Shown in pieces: positions 34,534 through 47,200 of a DNA stretch of 64,000 bases. The stretch comes from Allacma fusca (Eukaryota > Arthropoda > Collembola > Symphypleona > Sminthuridae): positions 26,461,067 through 26,525,066 of the forward strand of contig OX359245.1 of assembly GCA_947179485.1 (NCBI GenBank), written 5' to 3'. The notes under the pieces were generated by a model. The model was not told the origin of the DNA. It ran no database searches and worked only from the letters and a program-made list of their open reading frames with translations. Positions within the stretch are counted from its first letter, which is position 1, and every line of letters starts with the position of its first letter. The translations under genes and the position numbers were made by a program.

Positions 34534-35268
34534 ATGTTTTTATCTCAAGGGGTCTGTATTGCTGTTGTCCTTTGTGGTATTTTAAGCTTGAGTTCCGCCA
34601 AGCTGGAATCTCCGGAAGCCTCAGGTTACTACGATTACGATCTTCTCCCAAAAATAAGACTGGCTGGGCAGGCTGGACCCAGGGAATTTTCAAGTGGTCA
34701 TTCAAGGGTAAAGATTTGTTTGTTTTAAAAAAAATATTTACATGTTTTTTAAATCCAGGAAATTATTTTGATAATGGTGTTCTCAGAAATTGAAATGTCG
34801 TCCGTGTAATTACAGGTAAAGCGTGGTGCAGCTTATCCAGGAGGACATGGGGATTTCAGTGGAGTTGCTAAAATGAGTACTTTTGTAAGGACGCTGCTTT
34901 TCTTAAAATTGTAACATTTTTTCAGAATTTTTGGGAAGATAATGTACTTCATAATCATGAATAATAATTGCTAATCCCTAATGTAATTAGTTTTGGGGTA
35001 CAGTGAGAAATTCCAAATGAGAAATCAATTTATTTTCTAGGCATCCTTGGGATCTTACGGAGGGTTTTTGGGTCATAGTGGAGGAGCTGGAGGGAGTGTT
35101 GCTGGAGGTTACAATGCTGGCTCTGGCAGAAATGGGGCTGGAGGGGATGGAGGAATTACCATTTCTGGGGCATTGGGATCCTACGGAGGTTACCTTGGGC
35201 ACAAGAGCCCCGTAGTCTTGTCTTCTGGAGGTTATGGAAACGGAGGACTCCTCTTTGGAAAAATTTGA
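34534..35268 (+). CDS. Secreted Gly-rich proprotein 1 of the RxKR-G cluster
   Basis: Exons 34534-34707, 34816-34884, 35041-35268, all phase 0; 156 residues. Exon 1 encodes a signal peptide (MFLSQGVCIAVVLCGILSLS, cleaved after SSA) and the longest propeptide of the cluster (about 39 residues, with YYDYD). It ends in ...GHSR. Exon 2 opens VKRGAAYPGGHG, so the junction forms a furin site R-V-K-R before Gly. The mature part is Gly-rich, with a repeated unit LGSYGGFLGH / LGSYGGYLGH at both ends of exon 3 and GGAGGSVAGG between. An AATAAA is at 35340-35345. No catalytic domain; likely an extracellular structural protein. Exact function unknown. Confidence 0.8.
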
Positions 35269-37076
35269 AGTATTTCTCGGTATGTGTACACTCGACAGTT
35301 TTGCTTCTACCCCTAAGAGTCAGGGGGGATGCTGGAGTGAATAAAGATATAAATAATTTAAAATTGTCGAAACTCTGTTACTCTCTTGCAGTTAAATTCT
35401 TAACATACAATTTTATTTTATTCGCAAATGAATAATAAAATTCTGAGGTTTCACATACATATGTGTATCTAACACTGCTGTCAAAATTCCGTTACAATTT
35501 TAACCTGGCGACTGGATCTGTAAGCATCTAGCAATTATTATTACTGAAGATTCATTTAATCATCTTTTCTCATAAAATTATCTGCATTTCAAAACCAGAC
35601 CAGGAATACTTGCTACACAGCATTCTGGATCTGGTTCGGTTTTATGACTAGTACTGACATGAATAATCATGTACATACATCTGTACCCAAACAAGGTTTT
35701 AATTTTTGGGGTAACTGGAAACAATGCTTTTAAGGACCTACATACATTGCATGCAGTACTGATGTGGTTCAATGCTATCTACCCCTTAAATCAGTTTCTC
35801 ATAATTTTAATCTTATTTTTTAAATATTGTTTACATACTGAGGTTCCACATTTTAGGGTCAGTGACGATTTGACCCCTCATTATACATGACACACCATGT
35901 TATTACAACTGATTGTGAGACCAACTCAAGATTTACCTTTGGGCTGGATCAACAAAACTGCATCAAATGGATGGTTGTAAATTGTAGGAGTGAAAGATAT
36001 AGATAGATAAATGACAGAAATAGACCGCTGACAATGAATAATTGTTGTGAGGAGGCAGAAGTGATCGTGTGTAATTAACAATGGACTAAATACATACGTA
36101 TTCACGTTTCTTGCTCCTGGACCATTTATTATCCAAATTTTATATACTTACGCTTTTATTTCCATCGTCTATCAAACTGGTCTTATTTGTCACCTGTAAC
36201 AACACTGACTGCCCTCTTAGCTTTTAAATTTAGAGATGTCGTGTCAAAACATATGTAGATGGAGAATTATTTTTATTTTTATGATCCTCCCTTTAATTGT
36301 ATACAACTCTTGTAAAAGGAGTTTTAAGAGTTCAGAATTCCCATTCAATCCGTATTGCTTTCACCATGGATCAATTTAAAAGCATATGAAATTCACTTCT
36401 TGCAGAAAGTACAATAATGCTCTTTTTCTCAAGGAAATATGAGAATGCTGAAAAAAAAAACAAACGAACTCTGATACCTCTATATACAGCATTGTATTTT
36501 CGTATTGATGCACTCGACACACTGTTTAATTTCACGGTTTCTATAAATTCTTTGGACTGGGTTGTACCCAGGGTGAAGGGTTGAGCCGACCAATTCTTTC
36601 CTATTAGATTACTTAATTACAAAATGAAAACCCACATATATGTACATAATATGGGTTGTAAGCTCTGGAAACTAGGCCAAGGATATGAGTACAATGTTAA
36701 TTTTCCGTGAACAATCTGTTCTTTAGCTCTGTATTTTAATTAGCGGTTTAAATTTTAAAGACACTCAGCTCCTGGTGCCTGGGACGTGGGCTTTGGGATA
36801 AAAACTGGGGCTGATCAGTAAATTAATTCATTATTTACTGTAAATTCGTCGGAGGTGCACTAGCGAAACTTGTAGGTTAAATTTGAAATTATAAAATACT
36901 TTTTAGGACAACAACATTATTTATTAGGGACGACTAATCCGAATCCCCCCAATTAATTTTGATAGTAATAAATAAATTACAAAGAATTTTTTAAATATTG
37001 TGCTATAACATACAGGGAGCAATTCCATTGCGTAACAGACCCAAGGTGTCAAACATAACATTTACAAGAACACATA
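35269..37076. other. Intergenic spacer within the cluster
   Basis: 1.8 kb. Poly(A) signal of gene 1 near its start and upstream sequence of gene 2 at its end. No open frame with recognisable content. Confidence 0.5.
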
Positions 37077-37997
37077 ATGGTGCCCAATTCCTTATTTTTA
37101 TTATTCCTTTCGTCAATGCTCATCGCTCAGGTGTTCAGAGGAGTTTCTGGCTCGGACCATCTTGAACAGGTAAAGCCCTCAAGAGCCGTGTAGCAATCAG
37201 AAATTACAGACACATCGTTAGGATTTAATGTGTGTACGTATGTATGTATAGGTAGTACGTAATTCAACAAGTAATTAAATGTGGATGCATCGGACAGTTA
37301 GCCTTTTAACTTAGCATTTTTAAATTTATGTGTTCGTGTATAATTATTTTTGAATTAATTAAATTCTGTCAAATAAAATTTTAAAGAAACTGCTCCTTTC
37401 TCCACACAGACCCACTCAAGGGAAAAACGAGGAATTTATAGGAGCTACGGAGGTGGAGGTCAAGGTGGAGGAGGTCATGGAGGAGGCCATGGAGGTGGTC
37501 ATGGTGGAAGCTATGGAGGTGGTCATGGTGGGGGTCATGGTGGGGGTCATGGAGGCGGTCACGGGGGAGGCCATGGCGGTGGTCACGGAGGTGGTCACGG
37601 AGGTCACGGCGGTGGTTACAACAACAACCTCAAAGGCCTGGCCGCATTTTACCTCTACACTTCCATGAACAGGCATGGTCATGGCGGAGGTCACGGTCAC
37701 AGTTCCGGACATCATCATTCCACAAGACATGCTCCAACCTACGGGTCATCCCACAATGAGGTTGACCCTGGTCATTCCGACCACAGCTCAGGCACTGACC
37801 ACTCCATGTACGGACATGGTGCAGACTACACTCACAATAGCATCAGCCCTTACCTGGAAGCAGTGTACCACTTGGCCAACAAAGCCATCAGCGCTTCCAT
37901 GGCCTCACAGGCCATTGCAAATAGCCATGGCCATGGGCACGGCCATGGAGGCCATGCACATGGAGGTCATTCTCACCATGGACACAATTCTTACTAG
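37077..37997 (+). CDS. Secreted Gly/His-rich proprotein 2 of the RxKR-G cluster
   Basis: Exons 37077-37169 and 37410-37997; 226 residues. Exon 1 is a signal peptide (MVPNSLFLLFLSSMLIAQVF...) ending SDHLEQ in phase 0. Exon 2 starts THSREKRGIYRSYGGG, so the furin-type site R-E-K-R precedes Gly as in the neighbours. The first half of the body is a GGGH tandem array (roughly 37450-37620, 12-bp unit). A short non-repetitive helix-like stretch (LKGLAAFYLYTSM) follows, then His/Gly/Ser-rich sequence with HGHGHGHGGHAHGGHSHHGH at the C-terminus. Such His density suggests zinc or copper binding or pH-dependent assembly; that is inference. An AATAAA is at 38015-38020. Confidence 0.85.
37450..37620 (+). 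repeat. Coding minisatellite, GGGH units
   Basis: 12-bp units of the form GGAGGTGGTCAT with third-base variation, about a dozen copies, inside exon 2 of cluster gene 2. They encode Gly-Gly-Gly-His. Likely to vary in copy number between individuals. Confidence 0.9.
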
Positions 37998-39150
37998 TAT
38001 CCTCTAAAAACTAAAATAAAAATTGTATTTAATTAACTGTAATTTAAAGAAACTATACTGAAATTCTCTTAGAAATTAAAAATTAAATAAAACGGAGTCT
38101 TTGCTCAAGGACCTTGGAACCCATTTAGTGCATGCGCAGAGCGATGAGGAATTTTCTAGAGATTGCATATGCGGGAGCGAATTGTTAAAACATAGGTCTT
38201 CACGGCCACTCAACATATTTGACGCGCTGTCGGAACTCATTCCAGTACGGGTTGCATGTGGCAATAAGTACGTTTTCCTGGTATGATTGTCGCATGCAGT
38301 CTGCTTTCAATGGGGGATCAGAGACCAGGAAATGTTTTGCATAATAAATTATGCAAATTTAATTTCTTCAGTTGCGCAGCTTTTTATGTACTAATATTGC
38401 GCCGCGTTTCGAAGGGATCCTGAAAATGGTCCTTGCAGTGTTTGAGGGCATGGCACTACCAGGTCTCTTGTTTGCTCGGGTCTCAAATCGTATAAAAACA
38501 AAATATATTGGTCAAACATATTTGGAAAAATTTCAGAAGCCGTTTGTGAATTTGAATGATTATTTCAACCTGAGCTGATTTCCTCCGTAATAAATTAAAA
38601 ATATCCCGTATGTATGAAAACCATTGCAGGACTGTAAATGTTTTTTTTTTGCGCAAGAATCATTTCAATGAAGAAATTCACAGGTGTAATTAAATAAATA
38701 GGTTTTTATTTATTTGACAGCAGAGAGGAACTCAGATCTTCAATGTAACAACGGAAGATTTTAAATAGAACCGGAACGAATGAGCAAGACTTATAAGGAA
38801 ACATTTGATTGTTATTTTAGAGTACATTGTTATTTTTTTTTCTTTCCGTATAGAGAGAGAGAGAGAGAGTCCTTTGAACTAAAGAGAGTTCTGAGATTCA
38901 CGATCCTCCATTGTTTTTGTAAATAGCCGAAAATTTTAACGCTAAATTTCCCAAAAAAAATTAGAGCAGAGACTCCTTTAAAAAAAAGGTCTATAAAGGA
39001 AGCGACAAGTGAAACTTTAAAAAAAAAAAACTAAATAAATGCTAAGAACAATAAAAATTGTTCATGTTAAATACTTACACTAGGAAGTTGACTCCTCACA
39101 ATCAGTTGTTCATTTGAGTTTGAAGGAATAACAGCGACTGCAAGTTCAAG
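37998..39150. other. Intergenic spacer within the cluster
   Basis: Starts with the gene 2 poly(A) signal. 38090-38330 is noticeably less AT-rich than its surroundings and holds short open frames without recognised similarity. A GA microsatellite lies at 38853-38869. Confidence 0.45.
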
Positions 39151-39650
39151 ATGAGTTTCGTTACAAAGATCCTGGTCCTGGTCATTCTCGTAACTTTGAC
39201 CAATGCAAACGAGAGGGTAATAAAATATTTTTTTATATTCTATTACTGTAGAAGTATTTATATATAGTTATACACAAAATTAATTTCTTTTTTGGTGTGA
39301 GTCTTAGGTCAAGCGCGGGGGTTTCACAGGTCACGGAGGCTATGGAGCTGCAGGGGGTTTGGCATATTCTTCGGATTTGTTGATTGGTTCAAATGTCGGA
39401 GGGAATCTGGCCTATGATTCTGCTCAACGGAATTTCTTCTCCTTGAATGCCGGGGATCTCGGGAATTCCTTTGATGTGGGAGATTCTGCTAATGCTATTG
39501 GTATGAGTGATTTTTGGATATTTTTATTAATTATGTGTTATAGATTGAAGGCTATACAGATGTATTAATTTCTTATTTTTTTATTTAGCTAAAGCTACCA
39601 GAACTTCAGCAGCTGCTGGGTCAAAATTCAAGGGAGGTTATGGAAAATAG
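39151..39650 (+). CDS. Secreted Gly-rich proprotein 3 of the RxKR-G cluster
   Basis: Exons 39151-39216, 39308-39500, 39589-39650; 106 residues. Exon 1 is only 22 codons: a signal peptide MSFVTKILVLVILVTLTNA followed by NER, phase 0. Exon 2 begins VKRGGFTGHGGYGAAGG, again forming R-V-K-R before Gly. The propeptide would be just six residues. The body has Gly, Ala, Ser and Asn, with less repetition than its neighbours (LIGSNVGGNLAYDSAQRNFF), and ends KFKGGYGK. The second intron is phase 1. An AATAAA lies 26 bases past the stop (39676-39681). Too short for any known enzyme; secreted structural peptide is the best reading. Confidence 0.78.
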
Positions 39651-40839
39651 GGATTTAAGCGGTAATCCCAATGTCAATAAAAATATTTAATTACGTTTAA
39701 ATTCCTATTTCTTTGTAATGTGGAAAAAGAGTAATTTATTTTTAAAATTGTTCATACGTGAATAAATTTTGCATTGCTCTTCTTGTGACTATTAATTACT
39801 GTGACTAATTACTTGTAATCTTGAGATATTTTAATTTAAACATGTTCGTACCGGAATAAACAAAATTTGCGGACAATATCAGGAAGGATCGTGTCGTTGA
39901 ATGTATTTGTTTTCCATAATTTTGTACAAAATTATATAGCAAAGTCAAATTTCAGTACATTTTGATTAACGAAGTAAGTAACGATCAAAGTTTTTTAAAG
40001 ACATGAATATCCTCGCTTGGAAGCGAATTACGAAGTTTACATAAGTTAAGAGACAATATGTTTGAAAGCCTTTTAATAAATACAAATTTACGGTCGATAT
40101 TGATTTTTAAATTCTTTTGTAAAATTAATTAAATTCAAATTTGCATTGTCTGACGAGGAGATTTTCATCAGAACTGTCTGATATTTTTATGAGACTTTGC
40201 TCACAATATGTGAGTACCTACAAGTAGATTCTTGTTCTGCTTGATTTTAATTTTTCACACCTAAAAATTGTCAGAGCAATAATGTCATTGCATTAAATTT
40301 TCCATGTTATTTTTCGGAAGAAATTTTGGGTTGGTCCAATAGCACTTTGAATAAAAAGTAGTGTCGATTTGAAATTTTCAAGAAATTATGAACCTTAAAA
40401 ATAACCCTTGGGAAATACCATGTCAAATTTAAGCTAGGACCTATCCCCCGGGGAAAACTTTTGAGTAAACCAAAAACTCTAGCAAAAATCTAAGAGGAAA
40501 GTGCGTCACAAAATCATCTACCTACAGGCTACAGGTATGTATATGTGTGTGGTACTGTAACGAGATCCTTGAGGTTAAATGAGCTAAATTGAAATCAGAC
40601 GCATTCGGTTGTAACACATGAAACCGTACAAATGCGATTTTAGGAAAATTTGGGTCATCAGTTCAAAAGTGACTAAGTCTCAAGGTTCATCAATTGAATT
40701 TCACAATATAATTACATGTTGCAGTACAGCTCTATGTATAGCCATATAAAATGTACAGAGTGGCTAAAAGGGACTGGCCCGAGCTCATATACTATATACC
40801 GATAGACCATACAATTGATTTCCTGAGGTTGTAGGAAAT

Positions 40840-40905
40840 TTTGTTACAGATTTTCTAAAATTTGTTTCATATTGGCCAATAATTTTGGACCAGAGCAGGG
40901 TGGAC
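40840..40905 (+). repeat. Interspersed repeat family, copy D (partial)
   Basis: Reads ACAGATTTTCTAAAATTTG then TTTCATATTGGCCAATAA. This matches the first blocks of copy C at 27175-27220. Confidence 0.5.
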
Positions 40906-43096
40906 AAAAAACGGGATGTAGTCAATATTATTTTTGTAAGAATTTTAATTTTTTTTATTCCATCCCAATGTTTTTTCAAAAATAATTTTAACGCTCATTT
41001 GTTGATAGAAATTCGTCAGAAATGATACACTTTTCTAATCGCAGTTCCATGCATCTCTGGGTTGAGAATTGCGTCCAGGATCAGTAAAAAAGGGGGCATA
41101 AGTTCAAGGTAAAATCTAGGAAAATTTAGCTCGGCCTTTTCATATTTGTTTACCATTTGTGAGCATAATTCTTACAGTCATGAATTTTGAAATACTATTT
41201 GGAGGAGCATGTCTTGAAAACACACTCCAAAATAACTTTTTAAAGAGATTTTTAGCGGGAATAAAAATTTTTCTCTGAGATCCTGAAAAAAAAGCACTGA
41301 ATTTGTTTCTCTCCAGGTAAATCATATTCATCCAGATCAATGAATTCAATTTTAGAACATTTGAAGCTAAATATGTCACTGTAGGAGAATCAAATATGTC
41401 ATGAGTCATACGTCATTAAGAATGCTACGAGCATAGCAAATCTTTTTGAGACACACTGTATTTGTCAACGGGACGATCGCCAACGAGTAAACATCCACAA
41501 AAGATTGTTGGGCAATAAAACATGACTACTCGGTTGAGGACTCAATTAAAATCATCCTCCCACACCTGGAAGTAATAATAAAACGCAAAAGGAACTTAAA
41601 AGTCAGTACAATCAACACTGTCTTCTCTGTCCTAGGCCAGACATGTGGATTTAATCAATTCCTACATGCACCTGCACGACATTTGCTTCATCAGCAAGAA
41701 GTAGAACAAGTTTTTGGGGTCAGCAAGCTATTGGACATGGTTTTTTCTTAAATTGTATTTTTTTTCTTTACAAATTTCCCTAAAACTGATCCATTCCCAG
41801 AAGTTGAGCTGACAGTAGTACACAAAACTTCAATAAAAAATTGACTTTTGATGGACTCGTCCAGATACTTTGGGGCAACTGGAGACCAGCACAGCATTAA
41901 TATCCACCCTTGTCATACATACTCTAATATTTCATGTGAAGGACTCTTTCAAGAATAGTAATATTTATACATTTCTTTATCTACAGGAATTCTATACAGA
42001 ATGACCTAAAAAAGAGATGCAGTGGAGCAAGTTCCACTGTGACAAAAAAACCAAAACACTGCTCAAATCTCTCATTGTCCTCAACGGAAATAACAAATGT
42101 AAGGGGACAAATACATAGTAATACTAACAAGTCAGCGGGTGACAACAAATGGTTGAATGGAGTTGACAGGGAAAAAAACGTGACAAGTCTTTACGTAAAT
42201 AGATTAAACATGGACTTATTGTAAAGCTCAACTCCCAGAAATAATGTGTCACCGTGTCAATTATTGGTATTTCACGAGTTGTGATTCCGAAGTACATTTA
42301 ATTGTAAATTTACTTGCAGATAATACTACAGCTATAGTAAGCATCCCCATAACTTACCAATTGTGAATTTTTAAAACTATGCCTCTGTTGTTGCATATTG
42401 TCTATGGCCTAAATTCGGATTGGCCTTAAACAGGGCTGTTTGAGCATTCAAAACAAGAACAGATGCAGAATTATTGCAGGTTTAAAAATTAAGTAATCCA
42501 ATTATTACCAACATACTGGGAAATTGCACATAATTAATACGTAAATACAAATTGTACTTAAAGTTTCTAGAAAGGATTTCCTAACCGAGTCCCTAAGTTT
42601 CAGTTTTTATAAAATAATGATGAAAGGCCGTATTGGGGTAACAAGGGATAAAAGCCCTATCACAAAAAAATATATAAAAAAATGGGTGCATCGCATTATG
42701 TACACACATCCAAATATATTACACAATTCAAGGAACTGTATGTATGTATGTGTAACTTTGAAGGGTTTTGAAGATCTATAGAACAAATGAAGGAGTTTCC
42801 GTTGAAGTTGTATTTTTTTTTTTCAGGAGGTATAGATACATTAGCTCCAATGACAATTAGCTCACTCACCCATCTTTCCCTTTTATTTCGAGGCTCAAAT
42901 AATTACGTATACTCTGAGTAAGCAATCACATTACAAGAAGACAATCTGCAACGAATTACACAATTGCCCAAGGATTGGTAATTATAATGTTGTTTTTCCA
43001 CACTCTGCTCTGCACCTATTTCAGGATCCATTGTGGGGCTGAGGGAAGAATTGAAGAGTGAGTTAATTCACTCATCTGGTCTTTTCCTCGCCGCCC

Positions 43097-43104
43097 TATA
43101 TAAA
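43097..43104 (+). promoter_or_regulatory. Candidate TATA box of cluster gene 4
   Basis: TATATAAA in GCCGCCCTATATAAACATCC, in a locally GC-richer setting. It implies a start near 43130 and a 5' UTR of about 210 nt. Confidence 0.5.
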
Positions 43105-43341
43105 CATCCCAAGGAATAATCTTCCCTGTGTCATTCCCAAGTCTCATCCCACGGAATCCAATCCCAAGACTACTGTCATCTCCGGAGTGTCTCGGAATTT
43201 AATTTTTTAGAAACATTTCTAAAATTCAGAGTGCAATATTTGACAGGTGCTACATTTTAGAGCAAAACCAAAATTTACAGTGAGCGAAATATGAGCCTTT
43301 AGTGACTGTCAAAATTTTCAAGGAATTTAAAATTATTTAAG

Positions 43342-44432
43342 ATGACTATTGTGGGGGAACACTCGCTGGTCTTTACCCTCCTGGTCCTTTTTGGAAGTGC
43401 AATGGCGGGCACGGTGAGGAAGATAAGCCAATATCATTTTGTTCTTATCCATAAAAATCTGCTCCTGAGATTTTTGTTTCTATTCACTACTAAAAATATT
43501 TCGCATTTTTCGGGAACATTAATAATTATTACAATTTTTATAAAATATCCCGTAAAAACTCAGACTGACGTAAAAATATTTTAATCCAAAACAGTTTTTC
43601 TTTGCAAACATGAGTTGATTCAAAAAGAACCTCAAAAATTTGTATTAATTTTCCCAGGAAATTTTTTTAACTGAAGTGTTTTCACAGTTTGAGTTTCAAA
43701 TTTGCTACTTTGGGGGGCAAATATTCGGGTATGTTTTTTTTTTGGCTGTTGTTTTTAGAAAATAAGTTTAAATTTCCAGAGTCTCCCTCGTATGAAGCGA
43801 GGTGCGTCAGTCTACCCTGTGTTTCCATCCGGCGGAGGCTATAATTCTCACAACCCCTATTCCTCCAATGACCCCACCGTATTCATCCAGTATTTGGGTG
43901 GATCTGGGGGGATTTCGAATCGACGAAGTGGGAGCGCCTCGGCTGCATCGACTTACTCCGCGACGACAGCGCCCGCTCCCGGAAGCAACTACACTCCGCA
44001 GAGTGCCTCAGCCAATCATGCCTTCGACTCTAACATCCTAAACTCCTATGCACTCTCATCTCATTCACAACAGTCCTCAACCCCTTCCAGTACCAGTGGA
44101 TGGTCCCCCTCCAGTTCCTACGGGTACAGTGGCAGTTTTTATACAAGTGATTTTGGCCATTTGACTCCTAACTTTGCTAACGGCGGATCTTCGTAAGTTG
44201 ATATTTGAATGGAATGTTTGTTCCGAGAGATTTATCGGAGAGTTTAATCGATTTTTTTTTTGAAATTTTGACCAGGACACCATCCTACTCTCGACCTCAC
44301 GTGCCCTCACTCAATGCAAATAGTCTCCTCCACTCAGCCCAGACGACTTTCCAGGCCCAGAACCATTTGTATGACGTTTTGCTCTCCAGTGCACCCCGAC
44401 CTCAATCCTACAAGGGTTCTAGTGGCTATTGA
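43342..44432 (+). CDS. Secreted Ser/Tyr/Ala-rich proprotein 4 of the RxKR-G cluster
   Basis: Exons 43342-43413, 43780-44192, 44276-44432; 213 residues. Exon 1 encodes a signal peptide ending GSAMAGT in phase 0. Exon 2 opens SLPRMKRGASVYPVFPSGGG, giving R-M-K-R before Gly. The body is rich in Ser, Tyr, Asn, Pro and Gly rather than Gly repeats: NSHNPYSSNDPTVFIQYLGG, then SGWSPSSSYGYSGSFYTSDF. The C-terminus is SYKGSSGY. The second intron is phase 2. Tyr and Ser density suits cross-linked cuticle or adhesive material. No close family recognised. Confidence 0.8.
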
Positions 44433-47200
44433 TTTTAACACAATCTTGTAGAAACTGTGGTACAACAGTATTAAAGCATTAGCCGTAAATAATAGTATTT
44501 AGAATTTTATTTCAGTCTAATTTATTACTTAAATTGTGTATATGCTTGAGTTGAGCCTGAGGAGTGGGTCCTGACGAAAGAATTGGGAATCTGAATGAGG
44601 TAGAACGTTAGATGGATATGTTGCTCAATTATTTTTAAATTCTATTATAGTTTTATAGGTTTTGGTGTAAGTGTAAGTAGACACTTGTATTTCTTGGGTT
44701 ATATTTTATGGTGGAAAATTTTATTCCTGGGGTGTAGATGGCTATATCAAAAGTAACTTACAATAATTTAGGGATTTGAGCATTATAACTATGCAATGAT
44801 TGGGCCAACGTATTTAGGCGTGGAATGCGCATCTTGTTCTGTGATATGTACATACAAGTTTGGAATACTGTAGATTTAACATTGCAATAATAATTAAGAT
44901 ACGTGTAGACTCGGAGTATTTGTTTATATAGATCTTTGATAAAAAATAATTTTAATATGATGCAAATATAATAGTTTTTATTACTACAAAAGTACGCGCC
45001 CAGACGAAAACAAATTAAATTAAAAATGATTCAAAATTCTCAAAACATTTTTGCACGCATCATTTATTACCTCAAGCATAGCGTCATTGCATATGAAAAT
45101 AATTAAATATTAATTGTTTTGTGATGATTTCAGCTTTGAGGGGCTCAGAGCTGAGAAACCTTTCACAATTTCTGTAATCGCACACATTGAATTACGCTCA
45201 TCTTAATAAATTAGTTAATTATTGAAGAGATTTACGAAATTTTAAATTTAATCTCAGCGCATGATCAATAAAAATTAAACACTAATAATTTTTTTCATCA
45301 GCACGCAAAATGATATTAATTGAAAATTGGAATGACTGTTTCTTGTGACCTAAAAATAGTGCTGACTATATTAATATAAATTCAATTTCATTGATGGAGT
45401 AGACAGAAATAAGTTTTTGTTAAAATACATCATTAAATACAAGACACTTATACCTTTCGGCACAGTTTCTATATATTGGCACCAGAAATTGAATCCAATG
45501 CAATACTCATTGATAGGACAATTTTATGTACATGAGGATACAAGGAACGTGTTTTTTTACTCAAGGGCCATATCTTTCTGAGTCATTTCGGATTGTCATT
45601 CGGTCAAGTCTCACATTTTTTAGACACACTTTGGTCAAGTGTATTTTTGTCCGAACATTCATTTGGAACTGTACTTGATTGAAAAAAAAAACAAGTAATT
45701 AAAGGGAACATTGATGCTTTTCAAATAACTTTATTTGAACATTGTGCTTCATCCAAGCCTTAGTGTTGTATTACGTTAACTGCTTTCGCTCTAACTCACA
45801 TGCATAGTACTATTTGTTTATACACACTCTTGCATAATTCAGCTTTAGCCACCCGAGGATCATCCGACATCACAACTAGAGCGTTGATTGCCAGAATATT
45901 AATTATGGCACATTAAATTATGCGTTGTCCTAGAGGAATTAAGGAGGCAGAAATTACATACAACGTAAACTTGATTATGCTAATAAATTATTATTCGCCA
46001 CCTTAAGGCATAATAACAATCGGATGAGGAAAAGTCGTTTATTGTTTGCTTCAAAATAAGTAAAAAAGCAAGCTTGAATTTTTTCATGTGAATCGTCACA
46101 GAAGAAATATAAAACAAATATAATTGTAATTATACTTGTAATTATCCAAGTTTCTACCATGACGTTTCAAAGCTAATCCTTGTAATTACTACGCATGTAA
46201 AAGACTATACACTATACCCTTGTGGTAAAAGAATTCCAACAAAACAATATCTCATCCAGATTTTTCCTTTAATTTTGGAAACTTACTCAAATATTATAGT
46301 AAAATATTGAATGTCAAAATGTAATAGGAAGAGAATATTACTAACTTTTTTAACTTCAAAAAGCAGTTCATGAATCCCATCAAATTAAACGGATATAAAT
46401 ATGCATATGTACAAGTATGAAATCGTCTGTGGACTCTACGAAGATACTTTACCAAATTAAAAACGCGATTTACTACGCGATCTCTTGTTGTTTCATAAAA
46501 AACCCATGGGAAATACTATTTCCTCGCTAGTTTCTCCTTGGAACGAAAAAGTTCCACTAACTAGATTTAAACGTATTCTGATTTAAGTACTAGACACATG
46601 TGATTTCCTATTCCTTCAAATTTCCTAGGAATTGCTTACTTGGAAGTCAGAAATTAAGGCATTTGTAAATCAAGGAAATATTTTATCCTCATGGAGTCAG
46701 TATTTATTGGGCAATATGAGGCTTCTCTAACTAGGGCTCTTTATATATGTTGCAAAATACAGAGTTGTTCTGTCGTGGAAATAGTTTTTTTTTAGGAATG
46801 AAGCATCGTCTCACAATGCCCCTTTGATCCTCAGACAACGGAAACATTTTCAGGTACATTATACATATACAACACGGATACTTACAATTAGCGTAGGTGG
46901 ACATGCTTGCATAATCCGTAAAAATAAAAATAAAACAGAAAGGAATACAATCCCTTTTGTACAACTCACAAGCATTACCCACAACTAGCAATTTCCATTC
47001 TAACCTATGATTTTTGTGGCGCATTCGACGGATGGGATTATTCTCGGATTATTCAACAAGTAACTCAAGGAATTTGAGCTCCTGTATAAAAGCCGCTATC
47101 AACCACTTGTAATCTTTAGTACCCAACTTGATTTTTAGTGGACAAACATTTTTGACTCCTTATTTCCATCCAATCCTCCATATATTATTAGTCTCTCAAG
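44433..47200. other. Intergenic spacer within the cluster
   Basis: 2.8 kb, very AT-rich, with 3' flank of gene 4. The only element I can propose is a TATAAAAG at 47085-47092 ahead of gene 5. Confidence 0.5.
47085..47092 (+). promoter_or_regulatory. Candidate TATA box of cluster gene 5
   Basis: TATAAAAG in CTCCTGTATAAAAGCCGC, about 116 bases before the start codon at 47201. It predicts a start near 47115-47120 and a short 5' UTR. Confidence 0.55.

Larger units (their letters stand above)
39651..43341. other. Largest spacer within the cluster, with repeat traces
   Basis: 3.7 kb. Around 40840-40905 there is a partial copy of the repeat family also seen near the receptor gene. 41100-42230 has worn, transposon-like texture but no intact frame or motif I can name. 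The last 250 bases include a TATATAAA at 43097-43104 and what is probably the 5' UTR of cluster gene 4. Confidence 0.45.

Noticed and set aside
37416..37730. Met/Thr-rich frames opposite and beside the GGGH array
   Set aside because: Shadow translations of the coding minisatellite in other frames.
41140..42230. Possible Tc1/mariner-like remnant in the cluster spacer
   Set aside because: Transposon-like texture but no DDE-type motif, terminal repeats or TA target duplication could be confirmed.
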